Part shown: piece by piece, positions 45,481 to 56,683 of the stretch
Layout of the letters: each line of letters begins with the position of its first letter
Numbering within the stretch: position 1 is the stretch's first letter
Assembly: GCA_011033025.1 (NCBI GenBank)
Contig: WFMF01000235.1
Coordinates: forward strand, 186,001 to 250,000
Source of the DNA: Beroe forskalii
Taxonomy: Eukaryota > Ctenophora > Nuda > Beroida > Beroidae
Reading direction: 5' to 3'
Length of the DNA stretch: 64,000 bases
The notes under the pieces: model-generated
Database searches by the model: none
The model's input: only the letters and a program-made list of their open reading frames with translations
What the model was told of the DNA's origin: nothing
Program-made: the position numbers and the translations under genes

Positions 45481-45711
45481 TTAAACTCTCGCCTCCTTAC
45501 AAGTTCTGTAGATGATGGACCCACCGGGCAACGCCCTCAGGTTTATCATTTCTACATATGGATTATGGGTGGGTCTACCTATGGCAGCATTAGGTGCACG
45601 TATTACGCTGTAGTAAACTATTAGCGTGGCAGTGGTCACAATGAGATCACCAAGGTATTGCAAATTGCTGCCAGCTGCCGTAATATCATCAGAATATTCC
45701 TCGAACCACAT
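45481..45711 (-). CDS. Open frame, copy B counterpart of 26,145-26,426
   Basis: 76 codons with the same stop as copy A. Differences are scattered substitutions (for example LVV to LIV and NHN to THN). Same caution as for copy A. Confidence 0.2.
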   Translation of the reverse strand: MWFEEYSDDITAAGSNLQYLGDLIVTTATLIVYYSVIRAPNAAIGRPTHNPYVEMINLRALPGGSIIYRTCKEARV

Positions 45712-46331
45712 GCCATGGACTGCAGACTTCCAATGACAGAAGTTAGGAACATGTGACTCTCAATGGTTATTATCTGGTTTGTTATGTCACAAACTGACAG
45801 ACATTTAAGTAGAGTTGAGTCACTAACATGCTCCGAATATGATCCATTGATTACACCGTCTCATCCTTCTTCAATGAACATGGCAGTTTCAATTGAAACC
45901 CAAATTACTCTTCTTATCAAGCGGAGATGGACTTCCTTCCTTCCGAATAGGATTATGCCCGATAAATAGTACATATTCAAAATAGATAAACGAACTCGGC
46001 AACTATGGGGGGAATTCATGGGAAATTGGCCGGAACAAACATATGAAATGGCGCAATTATCAATGAAAACTTACGACATTGTATAGGTCGACAATGACTT
46101 CTATTAGTTTGATCACTTGGCTAGTTCCCTTGCTTTCGAAGAAATCGACTGGATATCTATAAATAATGAAAAAACTGAAATTCAAGCAAGAAAACGTTTC
46201 TGAGGCATGGGCACACAAACTCCTAAACGCTACTCGAGGAGTATACCATAGACTTTCCTAGAATAAGAGCAAAAAACGTCGTTAGATATGGTAATAAAGT
46301 AGGAAGTTATACTATCACTTCCCCCAATCAG

Positions 46332-46605
46332 TGGACAATTCAAAGCAGTCAGAGGGCAAAACATTGGGCCGGGTATAGTGAAACTGTTACAAATTGTCAT
46401 AATAATTGTCCCTAATGGGCCTGACACTATGACGGTAAAGAATGCATCGTGTGTTCCCGAGAGTATGACGTTAGAGGGGGAAGTGGCTTCTGGGAGAGGA
46501 GTGAGACTATCCTGCAGTGGTAGGAACATTCTATTGCGAGCTTCTCTCACAACGCACAACGTGTCAACAAGAATTAGTGGAACTAACGTAACCAGATGCT
46601 TTTAA
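46332..46605 (+). CDS. Possible terminal exon with Ig-like motif (copy B)
   Basis: Counterpart of 28,493-28,766 with the same acceptor and stop and an identical predicted peptide over the last 75 codons. The nearby nucleotide change (TTTGGT to ATATGG at 46,287) falls outside it. Confidence 0.25.
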
Positions 46606-47249
46606 AAGATTCCGCATTCCTTCCATGTTCTGTTCCATACTCTGTTACCATAAGTGTCTTATTGAGGCGGCACAATGGTCACGATACGACGAACTGCACA
46701 GCAAAACACCTTTTAAAACAATACGGTCCGGGAAAACTCCCAATTGGATAATAATTCACAAATGAAAAACGGAGTTTTTCTTCTTTGAAAAAAATACCTC
46801 TGGCAAAATCCAGCTAAACATCAAACACAGTATATCCCATTTCAACTTGCGTTCATATTAAGATATTACCATGGAGAATAATCTAAATCGAAGGAGCTTG
46901 AACCGTACAGAAGTACCTACCTAAGTACCTACAATGTTTACAGTTGATGATTACTTTACATCTTCAATCTAGAGCACGCACGAATAACGATTCAATGACG
47001 AAATAAACGTAGAAAAAAAAGGGTAGAATCCTGAACTTATGCAATTAATTTTCCTCAAAGTTTCCTCAAATCGCAACTATAAATAGCATCCAGAAGCTGA
47101 AAGAACGGTTTTCCACTAATTTGAAACCCTCATTATAAGCAATTATCATTACCATCCTCCTGCTCACATCATAATGATAATATTACACAGCACGAACACA
47201 TAGAATACCTTCTGAGATCATCAGTGTACTCACAATTCTCTTCGTGAAC

Positions 47250-47463
47250 ATTGTACCGGTACTGATACGTACCGGCATAGATACGTACCAGCACTGATAC
47301 GTACCGATAGTGATACGTACCGGCATAGATACGTACCGGCAATGATACGTACCGATAGTGATACGTACCGGCATAGATACGTACCGGCATAGATACGTAC
47401 CGGCATAGATACGTACCTGCACTGATACGTACCGGGACTGATACGTCCCGGCATATATACGTA
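47250..47463. repeat. 16-bp minisatellite, GATACGTACCGGYAYW (copy B)
   Basis: About 13 units, counterpart of 29,411-29,636. Here the GATACGTACCGGCATA variant dominates. Confidence 0.93.
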
Positions 47464-48629
47464 CTCCAACTGCTATCTCTAGATGAGGGACATTCAAGAG
47501 ACAATTCTAGTGTTCTGACACATGGGTGACTCAAGGACCTCTTAATTAGCCTACTGTCACATAAAGACACTTCTGAGATTCAGTATAAGGGCACCTTACC
47601 ATGCTCTGAAGGACACCTACAGGTTTTCAGTCAGCACTGTACATAATATATAAAATATGGACTGCATATGGACTGAACTCCGGCGTTCCTAGGGCAATGA
47701 CCGTATTGAATTCAAATGTATGGATTGGTGACAGAATCTAAGGTACGAGAAATTGATTTCACATGGAATAAAATACCAAACGTAACCTTACTCAGTAACT
47801 CAATCGATATAAATCAAAATTCCAGCAATGACTTATTAACTAAGAGAAATTTCACGCTTTGTTTCGTTTAGTCTGGAATGAAGGCTTTGCCGTGATGCAT
47901 GGAAGCCACACAAAGGCTCATAATCATTATCCTTTGATCAACAAGTCGGAAAAACATGTTCGGAGGTCCATGGGAAAGAGATGGCAAGGATTTAAAGACC
48001 CAGACATCAAAATTACGGTGGCATTCCGATTCAGTTGGGCAGACCAATTGGATGGAGCTCAGCGCAGAAAACCTGGACACGCCTTGAATCGGGGTAATCG
48101 GGGAAATCGAATCCTCAAAAACAAATGTCCGATATAATATCCTATGTCAAAAGTTAAAGATCTTAACTGCAAAGTGCAAAGCCCATCAAGGTCACACTGG
48201 GAAGGCTTCGTTTATCACAAATTTGAGCTGATTAATTGGATCCAGCAATCATCTTATCAGTCGATCACTGGTAAGAGCTCTAATTTTTGAACCAAACAAC
48301 AAAGTTGGTGCATGAGTCGTGTAACGGTTGAAGAGGCGGACTGATGCATGGGAAGAGGAGGTGAAAGGCAGCCTATAAGCAATAGAGTGTAGCAGACTAC
48401 TAAGTACTCAGAGAGCGGGCAAGTCATCACATCAATAACAATAATTCACCACCTGCGCCATGCAGTACGCACAGAAGCAAGAAACACCATGGCATGAACA
48501 GATCTGTGAAGAGGGCAAGCGGCCATTGTTCCAACTCCTGCTAATGTTACAGCAGGCGAGGTAATAGTCCATTTCATTGCGATCTGAATTCTGAAGCTAT
48601 TCGTTGACAAAAACACGCACAAAGCGCTA

Positions 48630-48705
48630 TCACGTCACATTGGGATCACGTCACATTGGGATCACGTCACATTGGGATCACGTCACATTGGGATCACGTT
48701 ACATA
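48630..48705 (+). repeat. 16-bp TCACGTCA minisatellite (copy B, ~5 units)
   Basis: Counterpart of 30,804-31,342, reduced to about five uniform units with none of the AGTGGG, ACGTGAC or ACGCCAC variants. Confidence 0.93.
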
Positions 48706-48802
48706 GCAATCACAGAACTGTGCCACTCATCGTGTCTGGTTAGTTGTTCGTTAGTCACTTACAAAACAACCTCAGATGCTCCAGATATGGGCCAGGGTAT
48801 TC

Positions 48803-48932
48803 GGTCATTTGGCCTAACTGGACATCTGGCCTAACACTGGTTAGGGTCAGGGGAGAGAGATAAATTCAAATTTTTTTGAGTAATTCTTGAGTTTAAGGCG
48901 TTAGGCCAAATGTCCAGTTAGGCCAAATGACC
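48803..48932. repeat. Inverted repeat, 23-bp arms (copy B)
   Basis: Counterpart of 31,448-31,577; both arms are intact. Confidence 0.8.
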
Positions 48933-49047
48933 TAGAACCATGGGCCAGTGCTCGACTCGTTAAACTGGGAATGAAGGTGATTGGAACATGGCCATTTGCC
49001 AATAAGCGTTGATATGTGTTGAAAGAGATCAAGTTAAAGATAAATTA

Positions 49048-49347
49048 TCAAGGTACACCAGCGATTGCTAGGAGTGGAAATAAAACCGGTGCACTGAAGG
49101 TACTAGCACAGGGCTTCACACAAAATAAGGGATCGCTGAAGCCAAACAACTTCTTGATAAACAGTTTGTAAAATGTCAGTGAATGGTGAATTTTGATGCC
49201 GTAATTTTCGGAGGGATCTTGTATACTTTTAAATATGATAAAGTAATAATAATATGTAGCAATTATGTGCCAAAAATAAGTTGTCAGATTTCCGACAGCA
49301 ATGTCACTGATATCTAAATAGAAATGTTTGTATTTCAAGACCTCCAA
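49048..49347 (-). CDS. 99-codon frame, copy B counterpart of 31,693-31,992
   Basis: Same start, stop and length as copy A, differing only in a three-residue patch. Unrecognised. Confidence 0.17.
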   Translation of the reverse strand: MEVLKYKHFYLDISDIAVGNLTTYFWHIIATYYYYFIIFKSIQDPSENYGIKIHHSLTFYKLFIKKLFGFSDPLFCVKPCASTFSAPVLFPLLAIAGVP

Positions 49348-50619
49348 TCAGTTTAGTATATGGAACAATGAAGCAGGTTAAAGTAACCTTTGGAATACTC
49401 AATTCAGAGACAAACACAGGCTGATTCGACCGTAATAGATACTCAATTCGGAAAAAAACACAGGCAGATGACCATATCAAAACGAACGTTCAAGCAAACT
49501 CCACTCACAGAAATCATATTCTTAAGCACCAGCAGATGAATATATATATATATTAGCTCCAAGCAAATATTATATTAAGTGCGAATACAGCTCACAGCTT
49601 CGCTTATTAACAGAAGATCTGTGTGTACGATTCACATGAACATGTTACAATTGGTCACATGACACTGCATATCACGTATATATAGGTCAACTACAAAAGC
49701 TCAGATACACGGGAGGTGTAAGTTCTATAAAGGTCTGAAGAGAGGCTAGGATCTGCAGATCGCTATCCTAAGACGTTGCTGGAGCCAGATATTAGTAATA
49801 ATGGGCAATAATTTCTAGATGTGAGTGTGTTCCCCTCTCCAACACACTGCCCGAGAAGGATAATGTCTCGCACTGCATGTCTATACTGCGTAATGTTAAA
49901 CTGGAACATGGCAAAGTCGAGGAGAGTTTACAATAAAGTGGTGCGATTACAACACAGCGCTCGTGGTTATTAATTAAAGTTATTCTATTAATTCAAATAT
50001 CGAAAGTAGCAACTCAACAAGCACAGAAACTCGGTCACGCATCCTGAACTTCAAACAGATGAGCTTTTGATTCCCCAGAAGCTCCGAGTATTCCTAGAAC
50101 ATTCAGCATTCACATCTATTTATACGAGCCATCTATTTATACGAGCGATTATTTGACATAGTACGATTTAATAGTAGTTGCTTAGCGCCACAAGTAATAG
50201 CACAGTGTATTCGTAACATTCCTGGAATGTACCTTCAAAAATAATCGCGTTGGTTTGTAACAAAATGATCAACGGGTATTATTAACAGATCAAATTCTTT
50301 GAACCTATTTAAAAGAACGTCTAGTCGCATATATATATTATTTTTCCGAATACAGAAAATATAAAACGAAAATAATAGACAAAGGCACATGTAAAATATA
50401 ACGAGTTAGTATGAATATAATCCGCAGTCTTCCTATTCCGAGAATCACGGCAGAAGTAGAAAATAAGCGATAATATTATGAGAGAACATTATAGAATACA
50501 AAACATATGATGATTATCTCTCACCGACTGTAGACTGATCAGAACAATCCGTCACATACAGAGGAGAGGCGCACACGCTAAACGGAGGAAATACATACGC
50601 TCAAAATGGCAAATATACA

Positions 50620-50742
50620 CACGAAAATGCGCGCTGGTATACAATTACACACTCAAACGCGCGCGCGCATGCTGCGCGCAAACACACACCGGGACACACG
50701 AACATCCTCACACTGACACACACAAACATGCGAACAAAGACA
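50620..50742. repeat. CA/CG-rich alternating tract (copy B)
   Basis: Counterpart of 38,330-38,455. Confidence 0.8.
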
Positions 50743-51002
50743 CGTCTCATCAGCTTGCTCTCTTCATTCGTGAGTCCTGCACGCCAAAGGATTCACATGA
50801 TCTTGCTATGTAGGAATCATCATAGAAGTACACAGTACTAATATTTCTCTGTAGCAAATATTTGTAATTTTCGTTATTACTCAAGCAGTGCGCGACAGCA
50901 CGTTTATCATCTCCTCTATCGTACGCTGCGATAGAAGGTAGAAGTGCGATAACCTGCCAGAGAGAAGAGGAGGAGCCATAATCGATACATACTTCTCAGT
51001 TT

Positions 51003-51527
51003 GTTACCATGGAAACAATAAGTTAGCATGGGAGTACATGACAGAAGGGTTACCATGGAAACAGTAAGTTAGTATGGGAGTATTGTATGAACAATGGGTT
51101 ACCATGGAAACGGTAAGTTGGTATGGGGGTATATAAACAATGGGTTACCATGGAAACAGTAAGCTAGTATGGGGGTATATGACCAATGGGTTACCATGGA
51201 AACAGTAAGATAGTATGGGGATATATGAAAAGTGGGTTACCATGGAAACAGTAAGTAAGTATAGGGATATATGAACAATGGATTACCATGGAAACAGTAA
51301 GTAAGTATGGGGATATATGACCAATGCGTTACCATTGAAACAGTAAGTTAGTATGGGGGTATATGACCAATGGGTTACCATGGAAACAGTAACTTAGCAT
51401 GGGGATGTATGAACAAAGAGTTACCATGGAAACAGTAAGTTAGCATGGGGATATATGAACTATGGGTTACCATGGAAACAGCAAGTTAGTATGGGATATA
51501 TTGTATGAACACCTGGTTACCATGGAA
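51003..51527 (+). repeat. 46-bp minisatellite carrying X-box motifs (copy B)
   Basis: About twelve units. Unit order and variants differ from copy A in the first half and match in the middle (ATTACC and CCATTG units in the same order). The last X-box is split by the 355-bp element, so it resumes as CCATGGAAAC at 51,883. Confidence 0.9.
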
Positions 51528-51882
51528 CTAAGATGAGAAGTACGTATGATACCGGGCCACAAGTACGTACTAGTACGGACCATTTGAAAAGTACGTTCCC
51601 GTACCGGGCGTACGATTGAACAATATTTTTTGAAAATCAAAATTTATTGTGGAGGTTCGATCATTATTGTTACACACATTGGTACGTGAAATCACGCCCT
51701 AAACGCTTCAGCAGAGTTCTAGAATTTGCCTCATATATTCTTTGTGCCACATGCTTCGTCTTTTCCCGCATTTAGCAATATAATTCATGAATTTCCCTAT
51801 ACGTACTTTTCACCAGGATTTAAAAAGTACGTACTAGTACGGTTCATTTAAAAGTACGTACCGTACATACTTCTCATTTTAG
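51528..51882. mobile_element. 355-bp MITE with 8-bp TSD
   Basis: Tips are CTAAGATGAGAAGTACGTA and CTAAAATGAGAAGTATGTA (as complement), about 19 bp. TSD CCATGGAA is at 51,520-51,527 and 51,883-51,890; the empty site in copy A is 39,184-39,191. Subterminal AAGTACGTACTAGTACGG motifs occur in both halves. The 8-bp TSD suggests hAT; non-autonomous. Confidence 0.9.
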
Positions 51883-52307
51883 CCATGGAAACACGGCTCG
51901 GTGACGTGGGGTACTGTATACATGAAGAACACACTTATCGTACTATAACTCTGGATTAGCACGTGTCACACAGTGTGACGCGCGGTGTCAAGCAGAGCCA
52001 CGCGGTGCCAGCCAGTTACTGGTAATTACACCAGTTATCAGCAACAGGTGACACGCGTGCGATAGAACTCTAATTCTAGTAACAGCGACACTAAGTTTCC
52101 CTGCGTGCCAACTATCATACCTTCAGTCATCTAGCTCGTTCATCATTGTAGGGGTACGAAGAGAAGTCGTGCAAGTTATAAAAGAGTTAGAGCAGCGACC
52201 AGCCGTGTACCAGTCAGGTCTTGGTCACGTGTGTTAGGATCTCACCGAAAATAGCTATTCGGTGTATAGATAGCTTATGCACTTACATACCATGTTTAGG
52301 CAATGTA

Positions 52308-52765
52308 CCTTAGGAGGTCTATTTATAAAGGTTGTAATTTGGGGATTTTTCGAAAAAATCCCCATTTTTTCAACCTACCAAAATTTTGCCCGCCACAATT
52401 TTACTCCCCGATTTAATTCAACCCGCTTTCGAAATTTCTTCAGAGATGAGTTTTCAGATAGTTACAGATAATTTAGTCAAAGTCAAATGGCTAAAACAAT
52501 TGAAATTCAAAAATTTAGGACAGTAATTAATGAAGCAGAGGCTCAGGAAGACGATCAAGAATTCGATTTGTAATATTAGAATTAATCTATTTTTCCATTG
52601 TTTTCCGCAAAAAATCTTTCATTTGTCAGCAAAAAGTTAGAAAAATCACCCAATTTTATTTGGTGGGTGAAATTTGGGGGGTTTTGAAAAAAATCCCCAT
52701 ATTTCCAACCTACCAAAATTTCAAACACCGCAATTTCGACCCATATCAATAGACCTCAGCTAAGG
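52308..52765. mobile_element. 458-bp TA-flanked MITE
   Basis: Flanked by TA at 52,306-52,307 and 52,766-52,767; copy A has a single TA at 39,607-39,608. Tips are CCTTAG...GAGGTCTATT. Just inside each end lie TGGGGATTTTTTCG-type palindromes and ACCTACCAAAATTT. TA duplication is the Tc1/mariner hallmark; no transposase. Confidence 0.9.
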
Positions 52766-53156
52766 TATTTAAAAACCCCATGCGTACTGTAGAGCTGTTC
52801 GTAATAATTTATTAGCGTCTAGTGAAGCATAATAATCATTATGGTGCAGTTGCACAGTGCGCAATAATTTATTACGCTAGGTAGAGCCAATAATGCATTT
52901 ACATTATCAAATTAGATATTTCCTTGTTTGAAAAGACGCGTTATTTTAACGCGTTATCCGGTCGGTGCATAATTCAGTTGAAAACTCGCAGAAAAGTTTA
53001 AAAAACCCTTTCCAATAAAACCTCTACCTCGGTCTTAATGAGATATTACAGACTCCGGCCTTCGGCCAGTCGAGGGTAATATGATGGTTTTCACTTTCTC
53101 ACTTCTTAATCGTTACAAAATATCTTTTATTTTACAATGATTCCCTTTTGTACCTA

Positions 53157-53650
53157 CCTTACAAGACAAAATAACATGGGACAATAATTCCGGGGATCGA
53201 AATTTTGGGGGTTCGAAAATATGGGGATTTTTTTCAAAAATCCCCAAATTTCGTACCCCAAATTAAATCAGGTGATTTTCGCCTTTTTCAAATTGGAAAA
53301 AATAAGGTAACTTTTGGGAATAAATCAGAACTTCAGAAAGGCCAATATTACTGAGGTGATCGAAGTAGTAGAATTTCCAGTACAAGAACCCTTTTATCGA
53401 GTCGAGTGTAGGAGGTTTTATTAGGAATTACTGCATTTTAGATATTTTTAACTCTGCTGCACTGATATAGGTACTTATTGAAATTTGTCTGGGAATTCCA
53501 TATTTTATGCACTGTTAGTCAAATCACAAACCCGCAATTAACTAATTTGGGGGAAATAATTTTGGGGATCGAAATTTTGGGGGAATGAAAATATGGGGAT
53601 TTTTTCGAAAAATCCCCAAATTTCGTACCTTTTAAATATGTCTCGTAAGG
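53157..53650. mobile_element. 494-bp TA-flanked MITE, related to 52,308-52,765
   Basis: Flanked by TA at 53,155-53,156 and 53,651-53,652; empty site TA at 40,257-40,258 in copy A. Tips are CCTTACAAGACA and CCTTACGAGACA. It shares the CCTTA tip and the TGGGGATTTTT/AAAAATCCCCA palindrome at both ends with the 458-bp MITE, but the rest of the inverted repeat differs. Confidence 0.9.
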
Positions 53651-54660
53651 TAGTTCTCTAGCTCATTTCCTCACGGAGCGGCATCAGAAATAAGGAACCT
53701 AGTAAATTCGGTAGAAATCGGTAATAAAACGAAACAAATAACTGTTGCACATGATACTATGCAGTACGCAGTCTATGATTGAACAATTTATCCAAAAATT
53801 AAAAACCTATAAGTTGTTCCAGATGTATTTCAAGCCCTTAAATATTATTCTGCGGAAATAACAGGAAATGTACACCAGAGATCCTGCATATCATCAAATT
53901 ATCGGGTGAGGGGCACCACATTATAGAAAAAAGAGAACACGCCCGCGTTGAATATACCTTCATACTTTCCTACAAAGTTCATCTTAATGTAGCCCTTTTA
54001 AACTATGCAATTGGCGACATCCGAACATTTGCGAAAATTGCCCATTATGGGCAATGATATTATCATTGTAATGTGACAAAGAGAATGGTATCTTGAGGAA
54101 ACTGAAAATGAAAATAGAAAATCCTGTAAAATCAAATTTAGTATACTTGAAATATGTGTGTAAGATGAAACAAATGTAGCACTAAAGCACTTTGCATGTA
54201 TTCATGGCAAAATGCAGGTAGGAAAATTCAAGAATTTCTGAAAATTGAGGCACAGACGTGACCACATGCTAAGTTACGTTTACATTTTCAGCTGCAAATG
54301 AAACTAAAAATCCTTATTGTCACATCCTCAAAATAACGAGGACACTACAGAACAGTCGCGCTCAAGTTGCATGAGGGGACAAATGCACGTAATAATATAT
54401 GATCTGAGAACGATGCAAATGACGGTACAATTAGCAGTCAATCCGGTAAGGAGCACTCTATTGACTTCATCAAAAAACACTCTGGAGCAAGGTCTTTCGC
54501 TGTATATCAAGTCCGTCTGACCTTAGTCACGCGGTTACATGTTGTGAAAACTGTAATCCGTGTTGTGGACAACTGACATCGTGTACAGTGCCGCGCACAC
54601 GTACACCAGCACTCCTTAGTTCATTCGGCAACATTAGTTGCTACATGAATGTAGTGAAGT

Positions 54661-56236
54661 AACTAACTTGGTAACTTGGTTGAGTTTTCGTTGAGTCGTA
54701 GGGTCATCAGAGTTCCGACCACCGCGCTGGTGAGTAGTCTACCAGAGAGTTAGACCAGTTGCAGCAGTACCCGGCGACCGGAGGGGTGTCCGGTATCAAA
54801 GCAATGTAGTTCGATAAGTACGATTTAAAACGTGTCAAAATTATCGACTGCTTTAATAGTGCTCGGTACTTTGTTCCACAGTTTTGGACCTAAGACTGCA
54901 AAGGATCTGTCATAGAGAGTCTGATTGGCCAATGAGCTTGACCTAGACAAGGGAGGAATCGCTGCTACTGCACCATACCTTGATGTCATGTTGAACTGGA
55001 TGTTGCAGCAGTTAGGAACAACTTTATGGAAAATCTTCCACATCATCAGAATGATGTATCTTTCCCCGTCTGCGTTGCAGTGACATCAAGTTAAGCTTCT
55101 TCAGTCTCTCCCAGTAGTTCAGATGACGTAGGCCATATACCCGACTAGTGAAGGTCCTTTGGACTCCTTCAATCAGCTGGATATCACACACCTTGCTTGG
55201 GTTCCCACAATGGACAGCAGTATTCGAGTGTACTTCTAACCAGTGACTTGTACATAGTGGTCATCACAAAGCTGTCATGAGTTTTAAAGACACTGAACAC
55301 CCAAGACAGCGTACTCCTTGCCTTGGTTACCATACTCGCTATGTGTCTAGACCAGCTAAGATCACTTGCTACCTGTACACCGAGGTCACGGACATTCTCG
55401 ACAGGATAAAGCACTTCCTCATTGGATACCTTGTAGTGCAACGCTTCGGCAAAGAAAGGAAGCTCCAGAGAAGAACTTTATTGTTATGGAGGTGATTTAG
55501 TAGCTCGAACTTTTGTTCATGAAGTTTCATGTTATTGGGCACGTGACCAGTCAAGAATTCTGAACAAAATCATCTTGCAGTAGCCTACAGTCATCATAAC
55601 AACCAATCTGCTTGAGACTCTCGTGTCATCTGCAAAGAAACTCACATTCGATGAAAGCACCACCTGTTCCAAATCGTTGATGAAGAGGATGAATAGCAGC
55701 GGTCCTAGAACACTTCCTTGAGGTACACCCGCCGAGAACTAAGGCACTATCAGAGTGAACGCCATCAAGAACTACAACTTGCTCACGATCATGTAGGAAG
55801 GGACTGGATCCAATCGATGAGCTTTGGATGGAACCCGTACCTCTTCAGTTTCTTGATAAGGAGATTCAAGTCGACTTTATCGAATGCCTTAGCGTAGTCT
55901 AGATAGATGGAGTCCGTGTCTTCACCACGAGTGAACCCTTCAAATATATCGTCAAAGTGATCTAGCATTTGTGTCAGACAGCTTCTGTTAGATCTGAAAC
56001 CGTGCTGTTTTCAGTCAGAAGATTGTTGGTTTCGAGGATGTTCCACCATATGTTTTCTGGATCACCCTTTCTTCATAAACTTTAACGACATGAGAAGTCA
56101 GGGTAACAGGTCTGTAGTTAACCGCTTCACACCTGCTGCCTTTCTTGAAAAGTGGCGTGACAAGCCCTTTCTTGTAAAAACTGGGCACAACGCCTGATGA
56201 CATGGACTCAGACCAAAGTAGATGAATCGGGATGCT
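54661..56236 (-). mobile_element. 5'-truncated CR1/L2-type LINE
   Basis: Absent from copy A, where GAAGT (43,547-43,551) is followed directly by GTATAAAG. On the minus strand it begins mid-reverse transcriptase at 56,236 and ends with a short ACCAAGTT repeat tail at 54,661-54,680. Little or no target duplication is visible, as is common for CR1-group insertions. The 5' truncation and short microsatellite tail are typical of LINE retroposition. Confidence 0.9.
54710..56230 (-). pseudogene. Broken reverse transcriptase of the LINE
   Basis: In minus-strand order: the finger region (VTPLFKKG, NYRPVTLTS; 56,090-56,170), AKAFDKVD (near 55,885), the VPQGSVLGPLL turn (near 55,715), the catalytic FADD (near 55,640), thumb-region motifs (LGVQVASDLSWSRHI near 55,350; RSTLEYCCPLW near 55,215) and the C-terminal GPKLWNKVPSTIK block (near 54,860) typical of CR1/L2-like proteins. 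Several frameshifts and stops interrupt it (for example TGA after the fingers and a shift before the PQG turn), so it is not functional. The endonuclease domain is lost by 5' truncation. Confidence 0.9.
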
Positions 56237-56359
56237 GTATAAAGTACATTCGGACTCGGAACGCGCAAGTGGATAGGAGTCAAAAAGGCAAAACGCAAAC
56301 AAATGTAGCAGGATGAAATGCCAGTAAGTTGGCTATCTACACGGATCTGTTAACCTATT

Positions 56360-56683
56360 CAAAGGTATTCTTAGACATGAATGTTGAGAAACCTTCCCAA
56401 GTTCTGTGGTTATATTTAGACATGAATTTAGACATGAAGAAACCTTTCCAGATTCTGTGGTTATTTTTAGCCACCCAATGGTCGAGAAACCTTCTCAGAT
56501 TCTGTAGTTACATTTACATGTATGAAGGTTGAGAAACCTTGCCCGATTCTGTGGTTTTATTAATTAGGAAATGAATGTTGAGAAACCTTCTCAGATTCTG
56601 GGGTTGATTTTAGTCATGAAGGTCCAAAAATCAAAAACCTTTCCAAATTATGTGATTATTTTTAGACATGAAGGTTGAGAAAG
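56360..56683 (+). repeat. ~45-bp minisatellite (copy B end)
   Basis: About seven units, counterpart of 44,085-44,520, ending the duplicated unit. Confidence 0.85.

Larger units (their letters stand above)
44549..56683 (+). repeat. Tandem segmental duplication, copy B
   Basis: Direct repeat of copy A. It lacks A's four large insertions but carries four of its own: 51,528-51,882, 52,308-52,765, 53,157-53,650 and 54,661-56,236. Homology ends within the ~45-bp minisatellite at about 56,683, after which the sequence is single-copy. Confidence 0.93.

Noticed and set aside
47169-47570. Minus frames of repeated Arg-Tyr-Val-Ser / Ala-Gly-Thr-Tyr (up to 133 codons)
   Set aside because: Translation of the GATACGTACCGG minisatellite; the copy A counterpart is not open over the same length.
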